DNA from: a bacterium
Lineage (GTDB): Bacteria > Bacillota > Bacilli > Lactobacillales > Streptococcaceae
Direction: 5' to 3'
Assembly (NCBI GenBank): GCA_905221105.1
Contig: CAJNBW010000002.1
Coordinates: forward strand, 1 to 64,000
DNA length: 64,000 nucleotides
The notes beneath the pieces were generated by a model, which was given only the letters and a program-made list of their open reading frames with translations, had not been told where the DNA came from and did no database searches. Both the position numbers and the translations under genes were made by a program. Each line of letters begins with the position of its first letter. Positions within the stretch are counted from its first letter, which is position 1. This document shows, one piece after another, positions 1-12,445 of this stretch.

Positions 1-753
1 AAAGATCTTCACGTTGAGATTGAAGGAAAAGAAATTTTAAAAGGGGTTAACCTGACCCTTAAAACAGGAGAAATTGCCGCTATCATGGGACCGAATGGTA
101 CTGGTAAATCAACTCTTTCTGCCGCTATCATGGGAAATCCAAACTATGAAGTAACCAAAGGTGAAGTCTTGTTTGACGGTGTAAATATCCTTGAGTTGGA
201 AGTGGACGAGCGTGCGCGTATGGGACTTTTCCTTGCTATGCAATACCCGTCTGAAATTCCTGGAATTACCAATGCTGAGTTTCTTCGTGCAGCCATGAAT
301 GCTGGTAAAGAAGATGATGAGAAGATTTCAGTTCGTGAATTTATCACTAAATTGGACGAGAAAATGGAATTGCTCAACATGAAAGAAGAAATGGCAGAGC
401 GTTACCTAAACGAAGGTTTCTCTGGTGGTGAGAAAAAACGTAATGAAATTCTTCAACTCTTGATGTTGGAACCAACTTTTGCCCTTCTTGATGAGATTGA
501 CTCAGGTCTTGATATCGATGCTCTTAAAGTCGTGTCAAAAGGTGTTAATGCTATGCGTGGTGAAGGCTTTGGTGCTATGATTATTACTCACTACCAACGT
601 CTTTTGAACTACATCACACCTGATGTGGTACACGTGATGATGGAAGGTCGTGTTGTCCTTTCTGGTGGTCCAGAATTGGCTGCGCGTTTGGAACGTGAAG
701 GATACGCAAAATTAGCTGAAGAACTTGGCTACGACTACAAGGAAGAATTGTAA
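1..753 (+). CDS. sufC: SufC, Fe-S assembly ATPase (5' end outside window)
   Basis: ABC-type ATPase of the SUF iron-sulfur scaffold, acting in the cytoplasm with SufB and SufD. The reading frame is open from base 1, so the gene begins just upstream; 250 codons are visible and only a few N-terminal residues should be missing, since the family is about 250-256 residues. Visible motifs are the Walker A GPNGTGKST (visible residues 30-38), the ABC signature FSGGEKKR (from about residue 140) and a Walker B ending LLDEIDSGLD, followed by the switch histidine in ITHYQR. The EID variant of Walker B and the signature are typical of SufC. It is first in a same-strand run with sufD, sufS, sufU and sufB, with 27 nt to sufD. 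Confidence 0.97.
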   Translation, partial: KDLHVEIEGKEILKGVNLTLKTGEIAAIMGPNGTGKSTLSAAIMGNPNYEVTKGEVLFDGVNILELEVDERARMGLFLAMQYPSEIPGITNAEFLRAAMNAGKEDDEKISVREFITKLDEKMELLNMKEEMAERYLNEGFSGGEKKRNEILQLLMLEPTFALLDEIDSGLDIDALKVVSKGVNAMRGEGFGAMIITHYQRLLNYITPDVVHVMMEGRVVLSGGPELAARLEREGYAKLAEELGYDYKEEL

Positions 754-780
754 TTTCCTCGTATCTTTTAGGAGAAGTAA

Positions 781-2043
781 ATGACTAAAGAAACTATTAA
801 ACTTTTTTCAGAAATGCACGTCGAACCAAACTGGTTAGCTGACCTCCGTCAAAAAGCTTTTGATAAGATTGAGAGCCTAGAATTACCAGTCATTGAGCGT
901 GTCAAATTTCACCGTTGGAATCTTGGTGATGGAACGATTACAGAAAGTGAGCCATCAGCAAATGTTCCAGATTTCACAGCTTTAGATAACCACTTGAAGT
1001 TGGTGCAAGTAGGAACCCAAACTGTTTTTGAGCAAACCCCAGTTGAATTAGCTGAACAGGGTGTTGTCTTTACAGACTTCCACTCAGCTTTAGAAGAAAT
1101 TCCAGAGCTGATCGAAGAATTCTTCATGTCATCTGTTAAGTATGACGATGACAAGTTAGCAGCCTACCATACAGCTTATTTCAATAGTGGTGCTGTTCTC
1201 TACATTCCTGATAATGTTGAGATTAAAGAACCAATCGAAGGTATTTTCTACCAAGACAGCGATAGTGATGTGCCATTTAACAAGCATATCCTTATCATTG
1301 CTGGTAAAAACTCTAAGATTAGCTATCTTGAACGTTTAGAGTCACGCGGTGAAGGAAGTGCCAAAGCAACTGCCAATATCACAGTCGAAGTGATTGCACG
1401 TTCTGGTGCGCAAGTGAAGTTTGCGGCTATCGACCGTCTAGGTGAAAATGTTACTGCCTACATTAGCCGTCGTGGGAAACTAGGTAACGATGCAAGTATT
1501 GACTGGGCAATTGGTGTCATGAACGAAGGAAATGTCGTTGCGGACTTTGATAGCGACTTGATTGGAAATGGTAGCCATGCCGACCTTAAAGTCGTAGCTC
1601 TTTCAAGTGGCCGTCAAGTGCAAGGAATTGATACACGTGTAACCAACTATGGTTGTAACTCAATCGGAAATATCCTCCAACATGGGGTTATTCTTGAGAA
1701 AGCAACTTTAACTTTCAACGGTATTGGTCACATTATCAAGGGTGCTAAGGGAGCAGATGCGCAACAAGAGAGTCGTGTTCTTATGCTTTCAGACCAAGCA
1801 CGTTCAGATGCCAATCCAATTCTTTTGATTGATGAAAATGACGTCACTGCAGGACACGCGGCTTCTATCGGTCAGGTAGATCCAGAAGACATGTACTATC
1901 TCATGAGCCGTGGCTTGGATAAGGCAACTGCAGAGCGTTTGGTTGTCCGCGGTTTCCTTGGATCTGTTATCGTTGAGATTCCAGTCAAAGAAGTTCGCGA
2001 TGAAATGATTGCGACTATCGAAGAAAAATTGTCAAAACGCTAA
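781..2043 (+). CDS. sufD: SufD, Fe-S assembly scaffold subunit
   Basis: Subunit of the SufBCD scaffold that assembles Fe-S clusters. The 420-residue protein has the SufB/SufD family C-terminal region: the GHAASIGQVDPEDMYYLMSR-type segment and the closing RLVVRGFLG stretch are hallmarks also found in SufB downstream ([13 protein letters not shown]). The N-terminal part is specific to SufD. A GGAG ribosome site lies 5 nt before the ATG. The gene sits between sufC and sufS, and the stop is only 10 nt from the sufS start, consistent with one transcript. Nothing unusual is seen. Confidence 0.96.
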   Translation: MTKETIKLFSEMHVEPNWLADLRQKAFDKIESLELPVIERVKFHRWNLGDGTITESEPSANVPDFTALDNHLKLVQVGTQTVFEQTPVELAEQGVVFTDFHSALEEIPELIEEFFMSSVKYDDDKLAAYHTAYFNSGAVLYIPDNVEIKEPIEGIFYQDSDSDVPFNKHILIIAGKNSKISYLERLESRGEGSAKATANITVEVIARSGAQVKFAAIDRLGENVTAYISRRGKLGNDASIDWAIGVMNEGNVVADFDSDLIGNGSHADLKVVALSSGRQVQGIDTRVTNYGCNSIGNILQHGVILEKATLTFNGIGHIIKGAKGADAQQESRVLMLSDQARSDANPILLIDENDVTAGHAASIGQVDPEDMYYLMSRGLDKATAERLVVRGFLGSVIVEIPVKEVRDEMIATIEEKLSKR

Positions 2044-2050
2044 GGGGTAG

Positions 2051-3705
<1,655 letters not shown>

Positions 3706-3707
<2 letters not shown>

Positions 3708-3726
3708 GACAAGTTTCTTTTGTCTT
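3706..3726 (+). other. Hairpin between sufU and sufB
   Basis: AAGACAA at 3706-3712 and TTGTCTT at 3720-3726 form a perfect 7-bp stem with a 7-nt loop directly after the sufU stop. No strong T tract follows, so it is more likely an mRNA processing or stabilising hairpin than a terminator. It also covers an in-frame TTG at 3720, which argues for the downstream ATG as the sufB start. Confidence 0.5.
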
Positions 3727-3764
3727 ATGAACTATTAGAAATGAAGAATGAAAGAAAGGATATT

Positions 3765-5177
3765 ATGGCTGAAGAAAGAGTAGAACCAAAACCAATTGAT
3801 CTTGGTGAATATAAATTTGGTTTCCATGACGATGTAGAGCCTGTCCTATCGACAGGAAAAGGATTGAACGAAGATGTCATTCGTGAATTATCAGCTGCTA
3901 AGGGAGAACCTGAGTGGATGCTAGAATTCCGTTTGAAGTCTTATGAAACCTTCAAAAAAATGCCCATGCAAACTTGGGGAGCGGACTTGTCAGAGATTGA
4001 CTTTGATGACTTGATTTACTATCAAAAACCATCTGATAAACCTGCCCGTTCTTGGGATGAAGTTCCTGAAAAAATCAAAGAAACCTTTGAACGTATCGGG
4101 ATTCCAGAAGCTGAACGTGCTTATCTAGCAGGTGCCTCTGCCCAGTACGAGTCAGAAGTGGTTTACCACAACATGAAGGAAGAGTTCCAAAAATTGGGGA
4201 TTATCTTTACAGATACGGATTCTGCCCTCAAGGAATACCCAGACTTGTTTAAACAATACTTTGCCAAATTGGTACCGCCGACTGATAACAAGTTGGCAGC
4301 CCTCAACTCAGCAGTATGGTCTGGTGGAACCTTTATCTACGTACCAAAAGGTGTGAAAGTGGATATTCCACTTCAAACTTACTTCCGTATCAACAACGAA
4401 AATACTGGTCAGTTTGAACGTACCTTGATTATCGTTGATGAGGGAGCAAGTGTCCACTATGTAGAAGGATGTACAGCACCAACATATTCAAGCAACAGCT
4501 TGCACGCTGCCATCGTAGAAATTTTTGCCTTGGACGGAGCTTACATGCGTTATACGACTATTCAAAACTGGTCTGACAACGTTTATAACTTGGTAACGAA
4601 ACGTGCCAAAGCATTGAAAGATGCGACTGTTGAGTGGATTGATGGTAACTTGGGTGCCAAAACAACCATGAAATACCCATCTGTTTACCTAGATGGAGAA
4701 GGTGCGCGTGGAACCATGCTTTCGATCGCCTTTGCCAATGCAGGGCAACACCAAGATACGGGTGCTAAGATGATCCACAACGCTCCACATACTAGCTCAT
4801 CTATCGTGTCTAAATCCATCGCTAAAGGCGGCGGAAAGGTTGACTACCGTGGACAAGTAACCTTTAACAAAAACTCTAAGAAATCTGTCTCACACATCGA
4901 GTGTGACACCATTATTATGGATGACTTGTCAGCGTCAGATACTATTCCATTTAATGAAATTCATAATTCGCAAGTCGCTTTGGAACACGAAGCTAAGGTT
5001 TCTAAGATTTCAGAGGAACAACTCTATTACCTTATGAGCCGTGGGTTGTCAGAATCTGAGGCAACGGAGATGATTGTCATGGGATTTGTAGAGCCATTCA
5101 CAAAAGAACTTCCAATGGAATATGCTGTTGAGCTGAACCGCTTGATTAGCTATGAAATGGAAGGGTCAGTCGGATAA
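3765..5177 (+). CDS. sufB: SufB, Fe-S assembly scaffold subunit
   Basis: Core scaffold subunit of SufBCD, on which clusters are built. The chosen start, ATG at 3765, follows AAAGAAAGGA at 3751-3760; a TTG at 3720 lies inside a hairpin and lacks a ribosome site. The product is 470 residues, the normal size. Visible features are the beta-helix core with the conserved YVEGCTAP segment (cysteine ligand region), the [11 protein letters not shown] stretch and the C-terminal LYYLMSRGL segment shared with SufD. It is the last gene of the operon and is followed by a bidirectional terminator at 5231-5262. Confidence 0.96.
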   Translation: MAEERVEPKPIDLGEYKFGFHDDVEPVLSTGKGLNEDVIRELSAAKGEPEWMLEFRLKSYETFKKMPMQTWGADLSEIDFDDLIYYQKPSDKPARSWDEVPEKIKETFERIGIPEAERAYLAGASAQYESEVVYHNMKEEFQKLGIIFTDTDSALKEYPDLFKQYFAKLVPPTDNKLAALNSAVWSGGTFIYVPKGVKVDIPLQTYFRINNENTGQFERTLIIVDEGASVHYVEGCTAPTYSSNSLHAAIVEIFALDGAYMRYTTIQNWSDNVYNLVTKRAKALKDATVEWIDGNLGAKTTMKYPSVYLDGEGARGTMLSIAFANAGQHQDTGAKMIHNAPHTSSSIVSKSIAKGGGKVDYRGQVTFNKNSKKSVSHIECDTIIMDDLSASDTIPFNEIHNSQVALEHEAKVSKISEEQLYYLMSRGLSESEATEMIVMGFVEPFTKELPMEYAVELNRLISYEMEGSVG

Positions 5178-5230
5178 AATTTGATTTTAGATTTACTAAA
5201 AACCAAGGACTTTGAAGATGAACTTGTAAC

Positions 5231-5262
5231 AAAAAAATCGCGGTTTAAATCGCGATTTTTTT
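5231..5262. terminator. Bidirectional terminator, sufB / dacA
   Basis: A perfect 12-bp inverted repeat (5231-5242 and 5251-5262) with an A tract on the left, a T tract on the right and a loop of 8 nt. It serves the suf operon on + and dacA on -; the last bases lie in the dacA stop codon. Confidence 0.93.
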
Positions 5263-6502
5263 ATAATTTTTCGTTGATAAATCGGATAAACTGATTCCAC
5301 CAAACTTTTAAGAAGAAAGCTTTTTCAATTTTCTTTTCCGCTACCATTTCGAAACTAGAACGCTCTGTGGTAATGTAACCTTGACCAATCAAATCCTTGT
5401 CTTCATAAGTCAAATGGCCAACTACTGTTCCAGCTTCAAGTGGTGCTGGGATTGCTTTGGAATCAGGTGTGAATTGAACAGATTGGGAAGATTGATTCCC
5501 AACACGTTCAATTAGATAGATATCCTCTGGGGCCACTGCAGTGACCGCATCTTCTTTTCCATCTTGTACAGGGGCTTTGCTATCTTGATAGGCATCGCCT
5601 TTTTGAACGATTTTACGAAGCGTGAATGTAGAAGAGATATAATCCATTAGTGAGGATGTAGCTGTGAAGCGAGCGTAAGGATTATTGTCCTGATGGTCTG
5701 CATTCAAAACAACTGTGATAACCCTCATGCCTTTTTCGACAGTAGTACCAACAAAAGATTCACCAGCTTTGTCTGTTGTTCCTGTCTTAAGTCCATCAAA
5801 ACCACCGCGATGAGCAGGCATACCTTCTAACATGTAGTTGGTCGAAGTGATTGTCATCCCAGCAAAAGTAGAAGAAGGTTTTTTCGTTATTTCCAAAACT
5901 TGTGGGTATTTTTTGATGAGGTTACGAGCAACGATAGCAACATCATAAGCACTGAGCTTATTTTCATCATCTTTATTAGACCCTGGGTAAATGTTATCTC
6001 CTAGGGTCTCGTTATTAAGACCAGTTGTATTGACAAGGGTGGCATCTTTGATTCCCCATTCCAAGAGTTTGGCACGCATCATATCGACGAAGTCTTTCTC
6101 TGAGCCAGCAATTTTCTCAGCTAGGGCAATAGCGGCACTGTTGGCACTAGATACCAGGGTTGCTTCAAGCAACTCTTCGACGGTATAATTACGGGCTTCC
6201 ATAGGAACATTACTGGCTTCGGAATTTGTCGTTAATTGATAAGGATAATCAGAAATATCCACTGGGGTGGATAGTGTGATACTTCCATTTTCTAGAGCCT
6301 CATAGACAAGATAAACTGTAAGTAGTTTTGTAATAGAAGCAATTTCGACAGGTTGTGTTGCATCTTTCTCATAGAGAATTTTACCAGTATTTGCTTCAAC
6401 AGCAATCGCATGTTTTGCAGCGATATTAAAATCTTGAGCAGCAACAGTAGAAGCTGACCCAATGAGGGATAGGCTTAGTAGAGTTAAAATGATTTTTTTC
6501 AT
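5261..6502 (-). CDS. dacA: D-alanyl-D-alanine carboxypeptidase (PBP3)
   Basis: Low-molecular-weight penicillin-binding protein that trims the terminal D-Ala of peptidoglycan stem peptides at the outer face of the membrane. The 413-residue product has a signal peptide cleaved near residue 22, the catalytic S56-x-x-K59 (SITK), the SAN motif, the KTGTTDKAG box, a C-terminal beta domain, and an amphipathic tail rich in W, F and K that anchors it to the membrane. Length and motifs match pneumococcal PBP3. It is monocistronic and divergent from the AI-2E family gene. Confidence 0.96.
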   Translation of the reverse strand: MKKIILTLLSLSLIGSASTVAAQDFNIAAKHAIAVEANTGKILYEKDATQPVEIASITKLLTVYLVYEALENGSITLSTPVDISDYPYQLTTNSEASNVPMEARNYTVEELLEATLVSSANSAAIALAEKIAGSEKDFVDMMRAKLLEWGIKDATLVNTTGLNNETLGDNIYPGSNKDDENKLSAYDVAIVARNLIKKYPQVLEITKKPSSTFAGMTITSTNYMLEGMPAHRGGFDGLKTGTTDKAGESFVGTTVEKGMRVITVVLNADHQDNNPYARFTATSSLMDYISSTFTLRKIVQKGDAYQDSKAPVQDGKEDAVTAVAPEDIYLIERVGNQSSQSVQFTPDSKAIPAPLEAGTVVGHLTYEDKDLIGQGYITTERSSFEMVAEKKIEKAFFLKVWWNQFIRFINEKL

Positions 6503-6604
6503 AGTAAGTTTATTCTAACATAAAGAAAAAAATATTCCCAGTTTCATGATAGAAGAAAGAAGCTTTTTTGAAAGTATGGTAAAATAGATGAATGGAGGTA
6601 GCTC

Positions 6605-7714
6605 ATGTTTCGTAAGAATAAATTATTTTTTTGGACCAGTGAGATTTTATTATTAACAATCATTTTTTATTTATGGAGAGAGATGGGGGCGATTATCACG
6701 CCTTTTGTAAGCGTAGCGAACACCATCATGATTCCATTTTTATTGGGTGGCTTTTTATATTATTTGACTAATCCTATTGTAATCTTTTTACAAAAGTATT
6801 TCAAAATTAATCGTATCATTGGTATTCTACTAACCTTGTGTGCCTTGGTTTGGGGGCTTGTCATTGGGGTAGTCTATCTGTTACCGATTTTGGTCAATCA
6901 GTTGACTAGCTTGATTGCGACTAGCCAGACTATCTATAGTCGTTTACAAGATTTGATTGTGGATTTATCTACTTATCCAGCCTTTCAAAATTTGGATATT
7001 CAAGCGACTATTCAGCAGTTAAATCTATCCTATGTAGATATTTTACAAAATATCCTAAATAGCGTTACCAATAGCGTCGGAAGTGTCCTATCCGCTCTCT
7101 TTAGTACCGTTTTGATTATTATTATGACCCCCGTGTTTTTGGTTTATTTTTTGTTAGATGGTAACAAATTTTTACCGATGCTTGAGCGCACTGTTTTAAA
7201 GAGAGATAAGTTGCATATTGCAGGACTCTTAAAAAATTTGAATGCGACAATTGCTCGCTATATTAGTGGAGTCGCAATTGATGCGATTATTATCGGTTGT
7301 TTGGCATTTATCGGATATAGCGTGATTGGTTTGAAATACGCTTTGGTCTTTGCCATCTTTTCAGGATTGGCCAATCTCATTCCTTATGTGGGACCAAGTA
7401 TTGGCTTGATTCCGATGATTATTGCCAATGTCTTTACGGATCCTCATAGAATGCTAATTGCAGTTATTTACATGCTAATCATTCAACAAGTGGATGGAAA
7501 TATCCTTTACCCTCGAATCGTTGGTGGCGTGATGAAGGTCCATCCAATTACGATTTTAGTATTACTTTTGTTATCAAGTAATATCTATGGTGTCATTGGT
7601 ATGATTGTCGCTGTTCCAACCTATTCTATCTTGAAAGAAATTTCTAAGTTCTTATCACGTTTGTATGAAAATCACAAAATAATGAAAGAACGCGAAAGAG
7701 AATTTGCCAAGTAA
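6605..7714 (+). CDS. AI-2E family transporter-like membrane protein
   Basis: Polytopic membrane protein of the AI-2E family (the YhhQ/PerM/TqsA-like superfamily). About seven or eight hydrophobic segments are visible across 369 residues, with the family's central soluble stretch (about residues 95-150) and the conserved NLIPYVGPSIG-type segment followed by the C-terminal QQVDGNILYPRIVG motif. An AGGTAGCTC ribosome site precedes the ATG and a TAAAAT -10 lies about 20 nt upstream. The substrate is not known; some members export AI-2 and others act as sodium/proton antiporters, so no narrower name is given. Confidence 0.85.
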   Translation: MFRKNKLFFWTSEILLLTIIFYLWREMGAIITPFVSVANTIMIPFLLGGFLYYLTNPIVIFLQKYFKINRIIGILLTLCALVWGLVIGVVYLLPILVNQLTSLIATSQTIYSRLQDLIVDLSTYPAFQNLDIQATIQQLNLSYVDILQNILNSVTNSVGSVLSALFSTVLIIIMTPVFLVYFLLDGNKFLPMLERTVLKRDKLHIAGLLKNLNATIARYISGVAIDAIIIGCLAFIGYSVIGLKYALVFAIFSGLANLIPYVGPSIGLIPMIIANVFTDPHRMLIAVIYMLIIQQVDGNILYPRIVGGVMKVHPITILVLLLLSSNIYGVIGMIVAVPTYSILKEISKFLSRLYENHKIMKEREREFAK

Positions 7715-7737
7715 AAGTCAGGGAATTCCTGATTTTT
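7713..7737 (+). terminator. Terminator after the AI-2E family gene
   Basis: Stem AAAAGTCAGG (7713-7722) pairs with CCTGATTTTT (7728-7737) with one G-U pair and a 5-nt loop; a T-rich run follows. The stem starts just inside the stop codon. Confidence 0.8.
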
Positions 7738-7821
7738 CTTTTTATTTAGGCAAGTGATAGGAGTGGAAGTGCTGTTTAGATTAGTAGATTAAGAATAATT
7801 CACAAAAACTTTGTAAAACAC

Positions 7822-7849
7822 TTGCAATTTAGCTGAAATTTGATAAAAT
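7822..7849 (+). promoter_or_regulatory. tuf promoter
   Basis: TTGCAA (7822-7827) and TAAAAT (7844-7849) are 16 nt apart, and the -10 is preceded by TGA, giving an extended -10. It lies about 70 nt upstream of the tuf start. Confidence 0.7.
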
Positions 7850-7920
7850 AGTAAGGAAAGTTAGACTGTATTGCCTACTGTCTATCTATAAAATATATTT
7901 TATTGGAGGCTTTTACTCAA

Positions 7921-9117
<1,197 letters not shown>

Positions 9118-9161
9118 TTCGATTTAGTTCCCAGAAGAACAATTATTTAAGTCAGACACTG

Positions 9162-9192
9162 AAAGAATCTTGCTTTGCAAGGTTCTTTTTTT
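9162..9192 (+). terminator. tuf terminator
   Basis: A 12-bp stem (9162-9173 with 9177-9188, one G-U pair) with a TTT loop, running into a long T tract. Confidence 0.9.
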
Positions 9193-9207
9193 CAAATATT
9201 GAACTAA

Positions 9208-9404
9208 TACTCAATGACAATCAAAGAGCAAACTAGGAAGCTAGCCGCAGGTTGCTCAAAGGACTGCCTTGAGGTTGTAGATAGAATTGACGAAGTCAGC
9301 TCAAAACATGTTTTTGAGGTTGTAGATAAGACTGACGAAGTCAGTAACCATACATACGGCAAGGCGAATCTGACGCGGTTTGAAGAGATTTTCGAAGAGA
9401 ATAA
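9208..9404 (+). repeat. BOX element (boxC-boxB-boxB-boxA orientation)
   Basis: A pneumococcal-type BOX repeat fills the 340-nt gap between tuf and the helicase. On the + strand it reads boxC (from ATACTCAATG, about 9208-9268), two boxB copies each with GAGGTTGTAGATA and GACGAAGTCAG (about 9269-9358), then boxA, with the TACGGCAAGGCGA and CTGACG segments that the standard BOX typing primer targets, ending TTCGAAGAG. The terminal ATAC/GTAT match is degraded at the right end. An open frame through it (9214-9474) is only the repeat translated and is not called a gene. Confidence 0.92.
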
Positions 9405-9461
9405 AATTGAATTGCTTATAAAAAAGCTCCATACACTAGATGTGCATAGAGCAATTGGGCT

Positions 9462-10544
9462 TTATTTGATATAGAGTTCTTGATTTTTTAGGACAATTTC
9501 TCGTACACTTGTAAACTTTTTGAGTTTTTTGATTTCTTCTGGATGAGTGACGAGAGTGATAACATAACCTTCCTTGCCCATACGACCTGTACGGCCAGCA
9601 CGGTGAGTGTAGGTTTCAATATCTCTAGGAACATCAAAGTTTACGACGCATTCTAGGCTATCGATATCAATTCCACGAGCCAAAAGGTCAGTTGCAAGAA
9701 GCAGGGTTAGTTGCTTATCTTTAAACTTTTCTAAGATGACTTTTCTAAATTTAACATTGACATCGCTAGCGAGGGAAACAGCCAAGATATCACGATATTG
9801 TAATTTTTCTTCAGCACTGCCAAGGTCTGATAGGCTGTTAAAGAAGACTAGTCCGCGGAAATCTTCAACATGAGCTAATTTTCGTAGCATATCCACTCGG
9901 TGACGTTGGTCTACCTGCATGTAGAAATGCTGGATATTGTCCAGTTTTTGGTCAGAGAGGTCAATGGTACGTGTATTAGGTACAATCTTTTCTTGGTCAA
10001 ACTTGGTCGTCGCACTCATGTAGATGAGTTGGTGGTCACGAGGTGCGTAGTGGGTGATTTTCTCGACAAAGTGAATTTGAGACTCATCTAGCAATTGGTC
10101 AAATTCGTCCAAGATGATGTTTTCTACATTCATCATCTTGATTTTTTTCAATTTAATCAATTCAAAGATACGGCCAGGGGTTCCAATAAGAATTTCTGGT
10201 CCTTTTTTGAGTCGTTCAATCTGGCGTTTCTGACTTGAACCTGATAGGAAGAGTTGGGCTGTCAAACCGATAGCCTCTGCCCACGTTTTACATACATCAA
10301 AAATCTGTCCAGCAAGTTCTGTATTTGGTGCTAGAATCAAGAGTTGTTGCGCTTTTTTCTTTTGTAGTCTGAGAAGACTTGGTAGGAGATAAGCTAGGGT
10401 CTTACCAGTTCCAGTTGGGCTCACTCCTAGAAGGTTCTCTCCAGCAAGAATGGGATCAAATAGTTGAGTTTGAATGGGGGTAAATTCTTGAAAACCGAGT
10501 TGGTCGCTCAGTTCTTGCCATTCAGTTGGTAGTTTGGTTTTCAT
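9462..10544 (-). CDS. DEAD-box family ATP-dependent RNA helicase
   Basis: Superfamily 2 RNA helicase, 360 residues, smaller than the multi-domain paralogues. Motifs in order: Q motif around residues 17-25, motif I SPTGTGKT (42-49), motif Ib TPGR, motif II DEFD (146-149) in place of DEAD, motif III SAT (177-179), ARGIDID, and motif VI HRAGRTGR (314-321). There is no long basic C-terminal tail. It is the second gene of a two-gene - strand unit; its ATG overlaps the oxidoreductase stop by 4 nt (ATGA), which suggests coupled translation. The specific RNA target is unknown; cold-shock or ribosome assembly roles are usual in this family. Confidence 0.92.
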   Translation of the reverse strand: MKTKLPTEWQELSDQLGFQEFTPIQTQLFDPILAGENLLGVSPTGTGKTLAYLLPSLLRLQKKKAQQLLILAPNTELAGQIFDVCKTWAEAIGLTAQLFLSGSSQKRQIERLKKGPEILIGTPGRIFELIKLKKIKMMNVENIILDEFDQLLDESQIHFVEKITHYAPRDHQLIYMSATTKFDQEKIVPNTRTIDLSDQKLDNIQHFYMQVDQRHRVDMLRKLAHVEDFRGLVFFNSLSDLGSAEEKLQYRDILAVSLASDVNVKFRKVILEKFKDKQLTLLLATDLLARGIDIDSLECVVNFDVPRDIETYTHRAGRTGRMGKEGYVITLVTHPEEIKKLKKFTSVREIVLKNQELYIK

Positions 10545-11518
10545 TTTTCTGCCTCAAATCTAATGCCAGCGGTCTGGCGCATGGTATATAGTAGCTCATG
10601 AACAGAGAATGCATCATCCAGCCAAGTCTGGTAGAGTGTCTGGTCTGGTTGCTGAATCATCTGTGCAAATGCAGCGACTTCCTCAGTCATCGTATGAGGA
10701 GCCTGTTGGATAGGAAGATGGACTTGATTTCCTTGGTGGTCGGTAAAAATAGCCGAGCGAACATGCTCAATTGTGTTGAGGGTCAAGGTACCATCTGTCG
10801 TATAAATCTCGCAAGGGAGATTGGAAGTGATATTTTTCCCAGCCTTGATGTGAACTTGAAATTCGGGGTAGAAGAGGATACCATCTCCATTTAGGTCAAT
10901 GCTATTGTCAAGCTGTTGAGCCTGGTAGGTTGCGTCCTGAGCTTTTCCAAAAAGACGAACGGCAGCATAGAGGGGATAAATCCCCAAGTCCATAAGGGCT
11001 CCACCAGCAAAACGGTCTGAAAAGACATTAGGTGTTTCCCCAGTCAATAAGTTAGGCATTTTTGAAGAATACTTGGCATAGTTGAAATCTGCCCCTAACA
11101 CTTGCTTGTCTGCTAAAAAGTTTTTGATAGTAGTGAAAGCTTTTTCATGATAATTACGAGCTGCTTCAAAGATAAAACAATTATTTTTCTCAGCTGTTTG
11201 AATCAAATTCAGCCATTCTTGTGGTTGAGTGACAGCTGGCTTTTCAAGAATAACGTGTTTACCAGCAGATAAGGCAGCTTGTGCCTGAGCAAAATGCAAG
11301 GAGTTTGGACTAGCAATATAGACTACATCAAAGGAGCTCTTGAAGAAGTCCTCTAATTGATCAAAGAGTTGGATATCCTGATAGCGAGAAGCAAAGGTTG
11401 CTGCGGTTTCAAGTTTTCTAGAATAGACTGCGACCAACTGGTATTCTCCACTGGTATGGGCTGCTTCTATGAAGTGATGGCTGATAGCGCCTGTTCCGAT
11501 GACACCTAATTTAAGCAT
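10541..11518 (-). CDS. Gfo/Idh/MocA family oxidoreductase
   Basis: NAD(P)-dependent oxidoreductase with an N-terminal Rossmann fold (LGVIGTGAISHHF, residues 3-15) and the family's EKP motif (VILEKPAVT) near residue 95, followed by the alpha/beta substrate domain. The start is placed at 11518 (MLKLGVIG) because AAAAGGAGTCA precedes it on the - strand; an upstream in-frame ATG would add 28 residues without homology. The product is 325 residues. A TATAAT with an upstream TG lies about 35 nt before the start. The sugar or polyol substrate cannot be told from sequence. Confidence 0.88.
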   Translation of the reverse strand: MLKLGVIGTGAISHHFIEAAHTSGEYQLVAVYSRKLETAATFASRYQDIQLFDQLEDFFKSSFDVVYIASPNSLHFAQAQAALSAGKHVILEKPAVTQPQEWLNLIQTAEKNNCFIFEAARNYHEKAFTTIKNFLADKQVLGADFNYAKYSSKMPNLLTGETPNVFSDRFAGGALMDLGIYPLYAAVRLFGKAQDATYQAQQLDNSIDLNGDGILFYPEFQVHIKAGKNITSNLPCEIYTTDGTLTLNTIEHVRSAIFTDHQGNQVHLPIQQAPHTMTEEVAAFAQMIQQPDQTLYQTWLDDAFSVHELLYTMRQTAGIRFEAEK

Positions 11519-11634
11519 AGTGACTCCTTTTCCGATTTCAAATCCTTCTTTCATTATAACATAGATAGACTTGACTATCCAACAGGGGGTGAAAAATTTC
11601 AAATAAGCTACTAGGACTTTCCCAAAGAAAGTGG

Positions 11635-11640
11635 TACAAT
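11635..11640 (+). promoter_or_regulatory. Extended -10 for the DUF1275 gene
   Basis: TGGTACAAT: TACAAT at 11635-11640 with the TG of an extended -10 just before it. No good -35 is present. Confidence 0.5.
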
Positions 11641-11671
11641 AATGAGATGAGTAAATGAAATGGGAGGAAAA

Positions 11672-12364
11672 ATGAGGTTACTACCTATAAGAAAAATATC
11701 ACGTCAGTCTAAGAGGCTAGCGCTTTTTTTGACTTTTTGTGCAGGATATGTAGATGCCTATACTTTTATTGTGCGAGGGAATACTCTTGTAGCTGGACAA
11801 ACGGGGAATGTCGTCTTTCTATCAGTGGGACTCATTCAACACAATGTGTCAGATGCTAGTGCTAAAGTAATGACCTTGCTAGCTTTTATGATGGGAGTCT
11901 TTTTACTAACGATTTATAAGGAAAAATTGAAAATTGTGAAAAAGCCTATTCTGTCCTTGATTCCTTTGGCAATCCTATCAATCATTATTGGTTTTGTACC
12001 ACAGACTGTAGATAATATCTATTTAGTACCGCCCTTGGCCTTTTGTATGGGGTTGGTGACAACCGCTTTTGGAGAAGTATCGGGTATTGCTTATAACAAT
12101 GCATTTATGACAGGAAATATCAAACGGACCATGCTGGCTTTTGGAGATTATTTCAGAACTAAGCACACTCCTTTTTTACGTGAAGGTTTCATATTTGTTA
12201 GCCTGCTTAGCAGTTTTGTCCTTGGCGTTGTCTTTTCAGCCTATTTGACGATTTTTTATCAGGAAAAGACCATTCTTGGTGTTCCTATTATGATGAGCAT
12301 TTTTTACCTCAGTATGCTTTTTGCTTCATGGCAGAAAAAAGTAAAAGAAAATGCTTCATTTTAG
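11672..12364 (+). CDS. YoaK/DUF1275 family membrane protein
   Basis: Integral membrane protein of the DUF1275 (YoaK) family with about six hydrophobic segments in 230 residues. The family signature is the FCAGYVDAYTF region followed by GQTGNVV near the N-terminus, and a later FMTGNIKR segment. The ATG at 11672 is preferred because GGGAGG at 11662-11667 precedes it; an ATG at 11660 would have no ribosome site. The function is unknown in the family. Its own extended -10 promoter lies upstream and the rplU promoter follows within 12 nt of its stop. Confidence 0.82.
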   Translation: MRLLPIRKISRQSKRLALFLTFCAGYVDAYTFIVRGNTLVAGQTGNVVFLSVGLIQHNVSDASAKVMTLLAFMMGVFLLTIYKEKLKIVKKPILSLIPLAILSIIIGFVPQTVDNIYLVPPLAFCMGLVTTAFGEVSGIAYNNAFMTGNIKRTMLAFGDYFRTKHTPFLREGFIFVSLLSSFVLGVVFSAYLTIFYQEKTILGVPIMMSIFYLSMLFASWQKKVKENASF

Positions 12365-12374
12365 GTGTTATTAC

Positions 12375-12403
12375 TTGTAAGAGAGCAGGAGATATGCTAT
12401 ACT
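12375..12403 (+). promoter_or_regulatory. rplU operon promoter
   Basis: TTGTAA (12375-12380) and TATACT (12398-12403) with 17-nt spacing and an extended TG at 12395-12396. This is close to ideal and starts a leader of about 230 nt. A second extended -10 (TGTTATACT, ending 12545) could start a shorter leader. Confidence 0.75.
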
Positions 12404-12445
12404 TGAAGAGTTGACTATGCACATTCCTGTGCAACCGCACGAACA

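Noticed and set aside
9214-9474. 86-codon open frame between tuf and the helicase
   Set aside because: It is the BOX element translated; the repeated EVVD..DEVS words come from the boxB copies and it has no ribosome site.
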